64,000 nucleotides of DNA, taken from positions 79,233 through 143,232 of the forward strand of contig CAVYEW010000011.1 of NCBI GenBank assembly GCA_963767645.1, written 5' to 3'. This stretch comes from DATFDN01 sp963767645 (GTDB taxonomy: Bacteria > Pseudomonadota > Alphaproteobacteria > Acetobacterales > Acetobacteraceae). Positions 27,709 through 37,512 of the stretch are shown here, one piece after another; the first letter of the stretch is position 1; each line of letters starts with the position of its first letter. The position numbers and the translations under genes were made by a program. The notes below the pieces were generated by a model. The model ran no database searches. It was not told the origin of the DNA and worked only from the letters and a program-made list of their open reading frames with translations.

Positions 27709-29297
27709 GCCTCCACCGCCCGTCCCCTGATCGGAAACAGCCCGCGCGGCTTGCGCTGGATGAACAGGATCAGCAGCACGAGCACCGCGATCTTGCCCAG
27801 CACCGCTCCGGCGATCGGCTCCAGGAACTTGTTCGCCACGCCGAGGACCAGCGCGCCCACCACCGTGCCCCAGAGATTGCCCACGCCGCCGAACACCACG
27901 ACCATGAAGCTGTCGATGATGTAGCCCTGGCCCAGATTGGGGCTGACATTGTCGATCTGGCTGAGCGCCACGCCGGCCATCCCGGCCACGCCCGATCCGA
28001 GCCCGAAGGTGAGCGCATCGATGCGCGGCGTGCGGATGCCCATCGCCGCCGCCATCAGCCGGTTCTGCGTCACCGCGCGCATCCGCAGGCCGAGCGAGGT
28101 GAACCGCATCACCGCCATCAGCCCGGCCAATACCAGGAACGCAAAGACGATGATGGCAAGCCGGTTGTAGGTCAGCGCCAGCCCGCCGAGATGCAGCTCC
28201 CCGCTCATCCACGCCGGCGTGCTGACCGCGCGGTTGTTGGCCCCGAACACGGTGCGGACCGCTTGCTGCAGGATGAGGCTCAGCCCCCAGGTGGCCAGCA
28301 GCGTCTCAAGCGGCCGGCCGTAGAGCCAGCGGATCAGCGTGCGCTCGATGAGAATGCCGAGTGCGCCGGAGACGGCGAAGGCGGCGGGAACAGCGAGCAG
28401 CAGGCTCACGCCGGACAGCGCCGGGGCGAGACCGAGCACCGCGCCCTGCACCACGAACGTCGTGTAGGCGCCCAGCATGACCATCTCGCCATGCGCCATG
28501 TTGATGACGCCCATCACGCCGAAGGTCACGGCGAGCCCGGCTGCGGCGAGCAGCAGCACGGAGCCGAGCGAGATGCCGTAATAGATCCCTTGCGCCAGAT
28601 TCCACAGTCGCAGGCTGCCGTCGATCGCCGCGATTGCCGAGGCAGCGGCGGCGGCCACCGCCGGCGGCTGATCCGACAACTGATCGAGCAGCGCCCGTGC
28701 CTCCATTCCGCCCCGCGCGCGGAGCCTTGTGACGGCTTCGAGCCGGTCCTGGGTCGAGGCTTCAGGTGTGAACAGGAGCGCGGCGGCCCGCGCGTCCATC
28801 ATCGCGTGCCGAACGCCGGGAGCCGTTTCCTTCGCCAGGGCTCGGTCCAATGCGGTAAGGACGTGCGGGTCATGGTCGTGGAACACGGCGGCGGCGGCGG
28901 CGGCTCGCGCCGCCGGGTCGGGCGAGAACAGGCGCAACGCGCCCAGGGCATCGTTGATCGCCTCGCGCACCGGATTGCTCACCCGGACCTTTTTCAGCCC
29001 ACGCGGCGCAACGTCCGGAGCCGGTGCGCCGGTCGCCGCATCGAAGAAGCCGGACGGCGTGCGGATGAATAGCGCGCGATCGCCGCGGACATACAGATTG
29101 CCCTCGTTCAGCGCGGCGATCACCGGCAGCGCGCGGGGATCGCCCGATCGACCCAGCGCCTCCACCCCGCGGCGGAGGTCGTCGAGGCTGGAGGAGGCCA
29201 GGGCGGAGAGCGGGGAGGCGCCCTCCGCCCGGACATCGTGGGCCACGCCGAGCGCGAGACAGGCGAGGAGCAGGATGGCCCAAAGCCGGCTCATCAC
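27705..29297 (-). CDS. urtB: Urea ABC transporter permease UrtB
   Basis: A 530-residue permease of the LivH type with the extra periplasmic N-terminal region that marks UrtB. A signal peptide (LWAILLLACLALGVAHDVRA) precedes about 200 residues of HEAT-like helical sequence, then membrane segments with GISLGSVLLLAAAGLAVTFG, MGVINMAHGEMVMLGAYTTF, AVTQNRLMAAAMGIRTPRID and IIDSFMVVVFGGVGNLWG. Intact and the longest unbroken transporter gene in the cluster. Confidence 0.93.
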   Translation of the reverse strand: MMSRLWAILLLACLALGVAHDVRAEGASPLSALASSSLDDLRRGVEALGRSGDPRALPVIAALNEGNLYVRGDRALFIRTPSGFFDAATGAPAPDVAPRGLKKVRVSNPVREAINDALGALRLFSPDPAARAAAAAAVFHDHDPHVLTALDRALAKETAPGVRHAMMDARAAALLFTPEASTQDRLEAVTRLRARGGMEARALLDQLSDQPPAVAAAAASAIAAIDGSLRLWNLAQGIYYGISLGSVLLLAAAGLAVTFGVMGVINMAHGEMVMLGAYTTFVVQGAVLGLAPALSGVSLLLAVPAAFAVSGALGILIERTLIRWLYGRPLETLLATWGLSLILQQAVRTVFGANNRAVSTPAWMSGELHLGGLALTYNRLAIIVFAFLVLAGLMAVMRFTSLGLRMRAVTQNRLMAAAMGIRTPRIDALTFGLGSGVAGMAGVALSQIDNVSPNLGQGYIIDSFMVVVFGGVGNLWGTVVGALVLGVANKFLEPIAGAVLGKIAVLVLLILFIQRKPRGLFPIRGRAVEA

Positions 29298-29319
29298 TCG
29301 TCTCCCGCCCGGCCTGGGC

Positions 29320-30676
29320 TCAGGCCCGCTTGCCGCCGCCGGCCCCGCACGTGCCGGTCTTGACGTTGAAGGCGCCGCAACTCAGCGGCTTGCGCCAGTC
29401 GCCGATCAGATCCTTCGTCTCGGCGACGTAGGGCGACCACTCTTGCGCCACCACCAGGCCTGGCGTCTGCGAGACGACGTTGAACTGCCCGTCGTCCTGG
29501 ATCTCGCCGATCAGCACGGGCTTGGTGAGGTGGTGATTCGGCATCATCGCCGCGTAGCCGCCGGTCAGGTTCGGCACCGAGACCCCGATCATCGCGTCGA
29601 TGACCGCGTCAGGCGCGGTGGTGCCGGCCTTCTCCACCGCCTTCACCCACATGTTGAAGCCGATGTAGTGCGCCTCCATCGGGTCGTTGGTGGTGCGCTT
29701 CGGGTTCTTGATGAACTTGTGCCAGCTGTCGATGAAGTCCTTGTTCTCCGGCGTGTCCACGCTTTCAAAATAGTTCCAGGCAGCGAGATGCCCGACCAGC
29801 GGCTTGGTGTCCATGCCGGCCAGCTCCTCCTCGCCGACGCTGAACGCCACCACGGGAATATCCGTCGCCTTGACGCCCTGGTTGCCGAGCTCCTTGTAGA
29901 ACGGCACGTTGGCGTCGCCATTGATGGTGGACACGACGGCGGTCTTCTTGCCCGACGAGCCGAAGGACTTGATCTGTGCGACGATGTTCTGCCAGTCGGA
30001 GAAGCCGAAGGGCGTATAGTTTATCATGATCTCGGCGGGAGCGACGCCCTTGAGCTTCAGGTACGCCTCCAGGATCTGGTTCGTGGTGCGCGGATAGACG
30101 TAGTCGGTGCCGGCAAGCACCCAGCGCTGCACCTTCTCCTCGCGCATGAGATAATCCACGGCCGGGATCGCCTGCTGGTTCGGCGCGGCGCCGGTGTAGA
30201 ATACGTTGCGGCTGCATTCCTGGCCCTCGGTACTGGACCGGATAGTACAGGATGCCGTTCAGCTCCTCGAACACCGGCAGCACCGATTTCCGCGACACCG
30301 ACGTCCAGCACCCGAACACGGCGGCGACCTTGTCGACGCTGAGCAGCGCCCGCGCCTTCTCGGCGAACAGCGGCCAATTGGAGGCGGGATCGACCACCAC
30401 CGGCTCCAGCTTGCGGCCGAGCAGCCCACCCTTGGCGTTCTGCTGGGCGATCAGCATCAGCATGACGTCCTTCAGCGTCGTCTCGCTGATCGCCATCGTG
30501 CCGGAAAGCGAGTGCAGGATGCCGACCTTGATCGGCGTGCCGGCATCCGGAGTGGGGGCGGCGGACGCGGCGGGCACTGTTCCGGGCAGGGCCCGCAAGC
30601 CCGTCGCCGCCGCGGCCAGACCGGCCCCGAGCAGGCCGAGACTTCTGCGGCCGAAGGCGATCCGTTCTGACGTCAT
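29320..30676 (-). pseudogene. urtA: Urea-binding protein UrtA, frameshifted
   Basis: UrtA is the periplasmic urea receptor. The N-terminus has a twin-arginine-like export signal (GRRSLGLLGAGLAAAATG). PIKVGILHSLSGTMAISETT and FGCWTSVSRKSVLPVFEELN are diagnostic. At about 30231 an extra base breaks ILYYPVQYEGQECSRNVFYT; the protein goes on in the next frame through DYLMREEKVQRWVLAGTDYV and KRTTNDPMEAHYIGFNMWVK to GAGGGKRA. Reading without the base gives about 451 residues. It is the first gene of the leftward urea cluster, so its promoter should lie in 30677-30904, where no clear box was recognised. Confidence 0.88.
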
Positions 30677-30904
30677 CCGAAATGTCCCCCGAACGTCGAT
30701 TGGGCGCGCCGGAGTTGGCCGCGCACGAACTCAGGAGCACGTAGCGTGCCAAGATCAACAGCGAGCGAAGTCACCGGCGAAATGGTTGGAAGCCACAATC
30801 CGAGGCAGGATCGCTCCATCAACGCCTAGAAAGTAGGCAGATGTGCGGCCGACAGCCGGGCGCCGCACGGTGCCCCGGAATCTATCGGTTCGGCGTGAAA
30901 GCCT

Positions 30905-32446
30905 CTATCTGGTGCGGGCGAGGATGCGGCCGTGCTCGCGCAGGAAGTCCAGCAGGCAGGCAAACAGCGCCTGATCGGCGATAACGCGCGGCACTTTGTG
31001 CTGCCCTCCCTCCATCCCGCGCTGGCGCATCCAGGCCGCGAAACTGCCGGCACTGACGGCCGTGACCTCGGGCGCACGCATACCGGGGCGGTGATCGCGA
31101 TAATCGGCATTCTCGTCCGCGAGCGCTCGATCGAGCGCCTCGGCGAACTCGGCGGTGTCCGCCTGATCGAGCGGCGAGGTGAACTCCACGACGAAGCCAT
31201 GGCCGCCCCGCTCCTGCGGCCGTGTCGGGTAAAGCGCGGCCACCGTATATTCGGTCGCCTGCCGGGCGACCTGACGTGCCGCCTGCTGGATCGCCGCCTC
31301 AAGCTCCTCGGCGATCAGGTGTTCGCCGAACGCCGAAAGCGTGTAGGAAAGCCGTCCGGTAATCAGCACGCGGGGCGGGCGGCGGGAAACGAAGCGCACC
31401 GTATCGCCAAGCACATAGGCAAACAGCCCGGCAGAGCTGGACAGCACCACGGCATAATTCACGCCGCATTCGACGTTCGCCAGCCAGTGGCGGGTTGGCT
31501 CCGGCGCGTCGATCTCCTCCGCCGGCACGAACTCGAAAAACAAGCCATTATCGGTGAGCAGGCGGAGACCCTCGCCGTAGGCGCGATCGGCGATGGCAAG
31601 GAATCCCTCGCTGGCCGGGTACACCTCCCGCATATCCACGCGGCTGTTCAAGAAAGTCGCCTCGAACTGCGGCCGATACGGAGCGAAATTGATCCCGCCA
31701 TGGACGAACAGCTCCAGCTTGGGATACCAGCTCGTGCTGCGCGCCGGCCGATCCGGCCGCAATGCGGCGAGCTTGGCGAAGAACTGCAACACCCAGCTCG
31801 GCGTGCCGCTGAGGCTGCGGATGTCCGCCGTCAGCGACAAGGGAGCGAGACGGTCGAGCTTTCGCTCCCAATCCGCGATCAACGCCAGCCGGTGCGGGGG
31901 GAAATAGCGGCGGCGAGCCCACCAAGGCACCTCATTGGCGGCAATTCCGCTGAGATCGCCGCTGTGAATGCCGGGCGCCCGACGCACCAGGTCCGTGCTG
32001 CCGCCGAGCATGAAGCTGCGGCCCGCAAGCACGCGGCTGTCCGGCCGCGCGGCGAGGTGGTGCGTAAGGACGTCGAGCGCGGCACGGCGGTTCGCCGCGA
32101 CCATGTGGCGCGAGACCGGGATGTACTTCGTGGTTCCAGTAGTCGTCCCGGACGTTGCCGCAAAATATGGAATTGTGCCAGGCCAGCTCACGTCCGTGAG
32201 CCGGGGGAAGGACGGTTGCCACCATTCGCGCCAGAAATCTTCATAGCGGCGCAATCTCACGCGCGATTGGAATGCCGCCACACTGTCAATGCGGTCGAAG
32301 CCGTGGACTCGCCCGAACCTCGTGCGGCGTGCGCCGCGAACGAGGCGAAGCAGTTGCCGCTGCTGCTCGGAGGCAACGTCGAGCGCGGCGAGACGACGAC
32401 CGCGCCAGCTTGCATAGGCACGCAGCACCGGCGTGGCGTCGATCAT
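30905..32446 (-). CDS. GH3 auxin-responsive-type acyl-amido synthetase
   Basis: A 513-residue member of the GH3 family, adenylating enzymes that join amino acids to carboxylic acids such as auxins in plants; bacterial members are mostly uncharacterised. The ATP-binding segment YFAATSGTTTGTTKYIPVSR lies near residue 97, VYPASEGFLAIADR gives the second nucleotide motif, and YVLGDTVRFVSRRPPRVLIT-GRLSY is the conserved hinge before the C-terminal lid. The start at 32446 is one base after the stop of the penicillin-acylase gene, so the two must be cotranscribed. Substrate unknown; linkage to an amide hydrolase suggests amide chemistry. Confidence 0.85.
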   Translation of the reverse strand: MIDATPVLRAYASWRGRRLAALDVASEQQRQLLRLVRGARRTRFGRVHGFDRIDSVAAFQSRVRLRRYEDFWREWWQPSFPRLTDVSWPGTIPYFAATSGTTTGTTKYIPVSRHMVAANRRAALDVLTHHLAARPDSRVLAGRSFMLGGSTDLVRRAPGIHSGDLSGIAANEVPWWARRRYFPPHRLALIADWERKLDRLAPLSLTADIRSLSGTPSWVLQFFAKLAALRPDRPARSTSWYPKLELFVHGGINFAPYRPQFEATFLNSRVDMREVYPASEGFLAIADRAYGEGLRLLTDNGLFFEFVPAEEIDAPEPTRHWLANVECGVNYAVVLSSSAGLFAYVLGDTVRFVSRRPPRVLITGRLSYTLSAFGEHLIAEELEAAIQQAARQVARQATEYTVAALYPTRPQERGGHGFVVEFTSPLDQADTAEFAEALDRALADENADYRDHRPGMRAPEVTAVSAGSFAAWMRQRGMEGGQHKVPRVIADQALFACLLDFLREHGRILARTR

Positions 32447-32447
32447 G

Positions 32448-34646
32448 TCACGGCCGGAGCTCGGTGCGGCGGCGGAACTCGGCCCGCACCGTTTTCGGCC
32501 GGAGCGGTACGCGAATATAGGACCCCTCGCGCCATAGGCGCGTCTGATCGAACAAGGTGGTGCTGCCGAGCCAGCCATCCTGTCCGCCGAGCAGCGTGAA
32601 CCAGTTCGCGTCCATGTCGGACAGGTCGGAAATGTGACGGGCCGTGCTTGCCAGCCTTGCGCGATGCCGCTGATCGGTGGGCGGGTGCGCCGTCTTCATC
32701 AGCGTGTCGCTGCCGCCATCGGCGGCCCACTCGCCGAAGCGATACTTCCGACCCAGGATCGGGAGTGAAGCCAGGACATGGCGCGGCTCCAGGCGGTGCA
32801 TCCCACCCCAGGTGCGATACCGCCGGACCCCACGCAGCACGCGCGGCGTCGCGTAGGCGATCGCGCGGCTGGCGACGGGTTGCCGAAGGAGCTCCATATC
32901 GCGAAACAGCAATTCACGAGTATTCCAGGTCGCGGAGTAGAGTCGCAGCAGACGTTTGCCATGTAATGCAATCCCGACATGGAACAGCAGCAATTCGAAC
33001 ACGAGGGGAGCGGCGGAGTCCGCCTGATAGCTGCCGTCCCAATCGGTAAGAATATCCGCAAGCTGATGCGCGTCATCCCGGCACTGGCTCCGCAGCTGCG
33101 TTGCCAGCCAATCTCGCGCCGGCAACGCAGTCGGCAGAAGGACGTCCTGCTGGAGCGCGGCGAGCTGCGCGAAACCGATGGATACCGCGTCCCGCAGCGC
33201 CTGGTGCTGCCGTCTGATTCGATGAGGGGAGGAGAAGAAATAGCCGATCAGGACGTCAGCCGGTGGCGGCCGGTCATTGGCCGAGGCTACGAACCCGTCC
33301 CGAGGATCAAAGACCGCCGGCAGGTCCCGGCCCCGTACAATCCTGTCCCAGTTTCGCGCGGCGGAGCGCGGCAGCACCGGCGCATCGGACGGCACGGCGG
33401 GCCGGTGTGGCAAATGGACTGCCATGGCCTTGCCGATATGCCCGGCCGCATCGGCATACACCATATTCTGCCCAGGCACTGCGATCAGGTCCAGCGCGGC
33501 CCGGAAGGATGTCCAGTCCCGCGCCCGGTTTATGGCGAGCAGCGCCGTAAGTTCATCGCTTGATTGATGGCCTATCCAGCGCAACGCGGTGCGACCTCTC
33601 CCGGACCGCAGCGATTTCAGATCGGATACGATCGGTCCCCACTCGGTCTCGCGCACGATGGTGTCGTGGTGGCCCCAGAAGCGGACCCGTAAGCGCTCGC
33701 GGCGCTCAACGATCGCGCTCGCGGGCAGGTCCGACACATCGAACAGGTCGCTGCTGGCGGCGTGCAGGTTGGTCCCGCCCCACGCAATCCACGGATTGCG
33801 GCCGAGCAGGAAAGCCGGGACGCCTGGCACCGTCAGGCCGACAGCGTGGAAGGACGGGGAACGATAGCCAGCGATGAAAAACAAGTTCGGCAGCAGCGGC
33901 GGAAGGTGCGTGTCGCTGGCGATCCAAGCGCCCCCAGACTGGCTGCGTGCCGGCGCCACCGCCCAGGAGTTGCTGCCCAGCCGCGTGAAGCGCATCAGCA
34001 GGCGTCCCGGCAGGCGAGCGGTTTGCTGGACTCCTCCGAGATCAAGGGAGGCCCCCGTAACGAGCAGGCGCCGCCATAAAGCCGCCACCTTGCTGCGATT
34101 CGCGTGAGGCAGCAAGGCGAGCCATACCTGCCAAGTGACATCGGATGCGGCAAGACGGACGATGGCGAGCACGTCGGCGAGTTCCCACCTTCGCCGAACA
34201 AGGCCAAGCAAACGGAACTCGGGCGGCAGGACCGGCAGGTGCGCGACCGCGTGATTGATGCCGGCGACGAACGCCTCGGTCCAGGCGCGGGTCTCGGCGG
34301 GCATCGCGTTGATGATCGCCGGAACGGCCCGGGCAAGGTCCAGCGTACACAGTACCCGGTCCATGCCGACCCCGAACGGGCCTACCAGCTCCGATACCCG
34401 CCCCCGTGCCACATGACGCATCAGTTCCAGCTGCGTCCAGCGCAGATGCACGTGGAGAAGACCAAGCGTAACCGCGAGGTCGTGGTCGGTTTGCGCCTCA
34501 ATGAACGGAACTTGGTGGTCATCCCAATGCACCGTGACGGCCTGCCGCAGCGGCAGGCCGTCCCGCGGCAGGGCCGCGAGACGCTCGGCTAGATTGATTT
34601 CGTGGTGTCTCGGTCCGAAAATCCGGGTGACTCCCAGGACGTCCAT
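32448..34646 (-). CDS. Penicillin acylase-type Ntn hydrolase
   Basis: A 732-residue precursor of the penicillin G acylase/acyl-homoserine lactone acylase family, which self-cleaves to free an N-terminal serine nucleophile and hydrolyses amide bonds. The cleavage site is in RLGSNSWAVAP (serine near residue 223). IASDTHLPPLLPNLFFIAGY, NPWIAWGGTN and PGQNMVYADAAGHIGKAM match the beta-chain core. No signal peptide is evident, unusual for the family. Start 34646 gives MDVLGVTRIFGPRHHEI; a GTG 45 bp upstream is possible. It directly precedes the GH3 gene. Confidence 0.83.
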   Translation of the reverse strand: MDVLGVTRIFGPRHHEINLAERLAALPRDGLPLRQAVTVHWDDHQVPFIEAQTDHDLAVTLGLLHVHLRWTQLELMRHVARGRVSELVGPFGVGMDRVLCTLDLARAVPAIINAMPAETRAWTEAFVAGINHAVAHLPVLPPEFRLLGLVRRRWELADVLAIVRLAASDVTWQVWLALLPHANRSKVAALWRRLLVTGASLDLGGVQQTARLPGRLLMRFTRLGSNSWAVAPARSQSGGAWIASDTHLPPLLPNLFFIAGYRSPSFHAVGLTVPGVPAFLLGRNPWIAWGGTNLHAASSDLFDVSDLPASAIVERRERLRVRFWGHHDTIVRETEWGPIVSDLKSLRSGRGRTALRWIGHQSSDELTALLAINRARDWTSFRAALDLIAVPGQNMVYADAAGHIGKAMAVHLPHRPAVPSDAPVLPRSAARNWDRIVRGRDLPAVFDPRDGFVASANDRPPPADVLIGYFFSSPHRIRRQHQALRDAVSIGFAQLAALQQDVLLPTALPARDWLATQLRSQCRDDAHQLADILTDWDGSYQADSAAPLVFELLLFHVGIALHGKRLLRLYSATWNTRELLFRDMELLRQPVASRAIAYATPRVLRGVRRYRTWGGMHRLEPRHVLASLPILGRKYRFGEWAADGGSDTLMKTAHPPTDQRHRARLASTARHISDLSDMDANWFTLLGGQDGWLGSTTLFDQTRLWREGSYIRVPLRPKTVRAEFRRRTELRP

Positions 34647-34821
34647 CGACCTTTCATCCTGCGGGCTCCGGCCGCAAATTATGCCAAGCACGCTTCCCCA
34701 GCATTCAAGATGCGGTGGAAGCGTGCTGCCGAAGCCCCTGCCTCCATCTGTGGCCGGAGCAGGGGTCGTTCGTCAGACACCGAGGTGGAGCCGTATGCCG
34801 GAATGCCGAGCGTACGGCCGG

Positions 34822-35478
34822 TCACTCCACGAGTTGCGCTGCCCGCGACAACTTTGGAACGGACTCGACAAGAATGCTTTTGAACGCGATCCACAACGGA
34901 AGGACGCGGTCATCCGGGGCCAGATGGCAACTCAGGGCGCCGTGCCCCTGTTCTGGATTGCTGTCGAATCGTATATGCTCATCCAGAAAGTGCTTGAACG
35001 CTTGAAGGGCTTCCCCATCCCAATATCTCGACCGCAAAAAGGCCCGAAATACTTTCTCGAGGCCGCCGTCCTCATAACTCGCGATACTGAGCGCTCTTGT
35101 AGCGGGATCAATGTTGCGAACGATACGTAGATAATCGCTGCCCAGGCCTTCCAAGCGGGCCCGCCTTTCTCCTCTAATGGTTGTAAGCTGAAGTAACCTT
35201 CTCATGAACTCGTCATGGTTCATCTTCTCGCCACGAGCCGCAACTCCCGGCCATGGCGACAAGTTATCGGTATCACATTCTTCCCGCTCGAGCTGGATCA
35301 GGTTCTGATCGTCAGGATACAGCGTGCGCGCGATTTGCAGGTTCTCACGAAATTGAACAGAAAAGAAGTAATAGGCCCAAGCTACTTCTAGGAGCTCATC
35401 CTCGCTGATTTCCTCCCATCTCAGATGAGAGATTTCGTCGATTACCGCTTCCAATTCGAGTTGTCCAAACGGTCTCAC
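34822..35478 (-). CDS. Unknown protein, possible haem-oxygenase-like di-iron fold
   Basis: A roughly 218-residue protein I do not recognise with certainty. The GTG at 35478 follows gggaga and opens VRPFGQLELEAVIDEISHLR; the frame itself runs 264 bp farther upstream without coherent sequence. The C-terminal region AFKHFLDEHIRFDSNPEQGH recalls the E-x2-H and D-x4-H metal pattern of haem-oxygenase-like diiron oxidases. WAYYFFSVQFRENLQI is a helical segment. Base composition is visibly more AT-rich than the two genes downstream, which suggests separate acquisition. It may be part of the same leftward operon (176 bp gap). Confidence 0.5.
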   Translation of the reverse strand: MRPFGQLELEAVIDEISHLRWEEISEDELLEVAWAYYFFSVQFRENLQIARTLYPDDQNLIQLEREECDTDNLSPWPGVAARGEKMNHDEFMRRLLQLTTIRGERRARLEGLGSDYLRIVRNIDPATRALSIASYEDGGLEKVFRAFLRSRYWDGEALQAFKHFLDEHIRFDSNPEQGHGALSCHLAPDDRVLPLWIAFKSILVESVPKLSRAAQLVE

Positions 35479-35907
35479 TGCTGATCTCCCGAACCCGCCC
35501 AAGGGCCCTATTTGGGACAGCGTAACGCTTGACAGTCGAAACTCCAACAACTCTGAACGCTGGCGAAGCGGTCTGATGGAAATGTGATCTAAAGACTTCC
35601 GATACCGCTCAATCTCTAGACCAGAGGTTCGCCCGGCACAGGAGCGCCATGCCCGATGTTGGGCGGCGGTGTGCTGGCTTCGGGCCTGATCGTCGCTGAG
35701 GTCGCGAGAACTTTGAGCGGTGGCGGAGAGGGTGACCGCCATACTGTCATCTGTCGGGGTCTAGACGGCTCTCTCATATTTCCTGATCGCCGTTGCTTAG
35801 GCAGCTTTCATTCCACACACGTCCATTTCAATCCACCTCAAGCGCAACGGTCCTTGGGGGTAGGATTGGGGGTAGGCTACAGTCCTCCGCATGAGCGGAG
35901 GGAGCGG
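35479..35907. other. Gene-free boundary region before the integrase
   Basis: About 430 bp with no convincing gene. It holds two copies of gggggtagg 12 bp apart (35856-35864 and 35868-35876) and a hairpin cctccgc-atga-gcggagg (35884-35901) abutting the integrase ribosome site. The left end of the integrated element and the attachment site could lie here, but no tRNA or second att copy was found in the window. Confidence 0.5.
35856..35901 (+). repeat. Direct repeat and hairpin upstream of integrase
   Basis: Two direct copies of gggggtagg separated by three bases, followed 8 bp later by a 7-bp perfect hairpin (35884-35890 with 35895-35901). The hairpin's right arm runs into the ggag ribosome site (35901-35904) of the integrase at 35908. 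Candidate binding sites for integrase or the AlpA-like regulator, or an occluding RNA structure. Confidence 0.45.
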
Positions 35908-37227
35908 ATGGCGCAAGCGGGGGCGAGGCTCACGGCACGGGCGGCGGCGGCCGCCAGGCACCCCGGTGCGCCGGCCCGGCCGATCCGCATCGGCGATGGC
36001 GGCGGCCTTTACCTTCAGATCGCTCCGGCCGGGAGCAAGTCGTGGCTGTTCCGCTTCACCCGGGCCGGCAAGGCCCGCGAGATGGGGCTGGGGCCGGCCG
36101 GCGAGCTCCCGAAGGGGCTGACGCTGGCCATGGCGCGCGCCGCCGCGGCGGAGGCGCGGGGGGTGTTGCAGCGCGGGCTGGACCCCATCGAGCACCGCGC
36201 GGCCGAGCTGCGCCAATCCGATGCGCAGCGCGCCACGGCGGCGGCGCACACCTTCCGCTCCGTTGCGGAGGACATGATCGGCGCCCGCGAGGCCGGCTGG
36301 CGCAATGCCAAGCACCGGCAGCAATGGCGCAACAGCCTCGCCACCTACGCCTACCCGGTGATCGGGGACCTGCCGATCTCAGAGGTGGGCGCGGCGGAGG
36401 TGCTGCGCGTGCTGCGACCGATCTGGACCGCCAAGCCCGAGACGGCCTCGCGCCTGCGCGGGCGGATCGAGCGCGTGCTCGCCTACGCCAAGGCGTTGCG
36501 GTTGCGAGAGGGCGAGAACCCGGCCGTGTGGCGGGGGCATCTGTCAGAAGCCTTGGCCTCGCCGCGCCGGATTGAAGGGAGGGCGCCAGGCCATCACGGA
36601 GCCCTGCCCTGGCAAGAGATGCCGCTGTTCATGGCGGACCTCCGCCGCCGGGACGCGATGGCGGCACGGGCCCTGGAGTTCGCCATCCTGACCGCGGCGC
36701 GGACAGGCGAGGTGCTGGGCGCCCGCTGGCGGGAGATGGACCTCGATAATGAGTTGTGGACGGCGCCGGCGGAGCGGATGAAGGCGAGGCGCGAGCATCG
36801 CGTCCCGCTGTCCCCGGCCGCCCTGGCGGTGCTGCAAGCGGTTCGTCCGCTCTCGACCGGGCCGGACAGCTTGGTGTTCCCTGGCAACCGGCGCGGGCAG
36901 TGTCTGTCGCAGATGGCGCTCTTGATGCTGCTGCGGCGGATGAACCCCACTTCGGAAGGCAGCCCCGCCCGCTGGCGGGATGCCCGCACCGGCGAGCCGA
37001 TCACGGTGCACGGGTTCCGCTCCACCTTCCGCGACTGGTGCGGCGAGGCGACCCACCACGCGACGGGTCTTGCCGAAGCGGCGCTGGCCCATGTCAACAA
37101 GGACAAGACGGAAGCCGCCTACGCCCGCGGCGACCTGTTCGCCAAGCGCCGGGTGCTGATGGCCGATTGGGCTGCGTTCTGTTCCACTTCGCCAACCGAC
37201 ACCATGGCATTGCGAACGGGAAGCTGA
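35908..37227 (+). CDS. Tyrosine integrase (P4 type)
   Basis: A 439-residue site-specific recombinase with the N-terminal DUF4102 arm-binding domain (GDGGGLYLQIAPAGSKSWLFRF), a SAM-like core and the catalytic domain. Catalytic residues seen are the first arginine in AARTGEVLGARW, the lysine of KARREHRVPLS, H-x-x-R in TVHGFRSTFRDWC, a histidine in LAHVNKDKTEAAY and the nucleophile tyrosine in that AYARGD segment. Start 35908 follows ggag; the frame is open farther upstream without homology. It marks the accessory region to its right as an integrated element. Confidence 0.92.
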   Translation: MAQAGARLTARAAAAARHPGAPARPIRIGDGGGLYLQIAPAGSKSWLFRFTRAGKAREMGLGPAGELPKGLTLAMARAAAAEARGVLQRGLDPIEHRAAELRQSDAQRATAAAHTFRSVAEDMIGAREAGWRNAKHRQQWRNSLATYAYPVIGDLPISEVGAAEVLRVLRPIWTAKPETASRLRGRIERVLAYAKALRLREGENPAVWRGHLSEALASPRRIEGRAPGHHGALPWQEMPLFMADLRRRDAMAARALEFAILTAARTGEVLGARWREMDLDNELWTAPAERMKARREHRVPLSPAALAVLQAVRPLSTGPDSLVFPGNRRGQCLSQMALLMLLRRMNPTSEGSPARWRDARTGEPITVHGFRSTFRDWCGEATHHATGLAEAALAHVNKDKTEAAYARGDLFAKRRVLMADWAAFCSTSPTDTMALRTGS

Positions 37228-37512
37228 CGGCAGCTCTTCCCCATCGTCACTCATCCGGTCAGCTCATCGGCGGCTCGACGCCGAGCTGCTTCGGGCCCCT
37301 CAACAGGGATGAGTCAGCTCCCCAGAGCAATGCTACCGGCAACAGGCCAGCTGTGACGCGAGAGGCCGTGGTCACGCGCAACCTATTGGTGCGACTCCGT
37401 AGATGTGCTCGGGTAGACTCCAGAAGGCGGGGCTGAAAACTAGGCCACATGGTTCGGACTCCGAACAGATGCTCGGTTGCCCTGCATTCAGCGAACTGAC
37501 AGGGTGTTATAG

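Noticed and set aside
30932..32599. 555-codon open frame on the plus strand
   Set aside because: Complementary to the GH3 gene, which has clear motifs; the antisense product has none.
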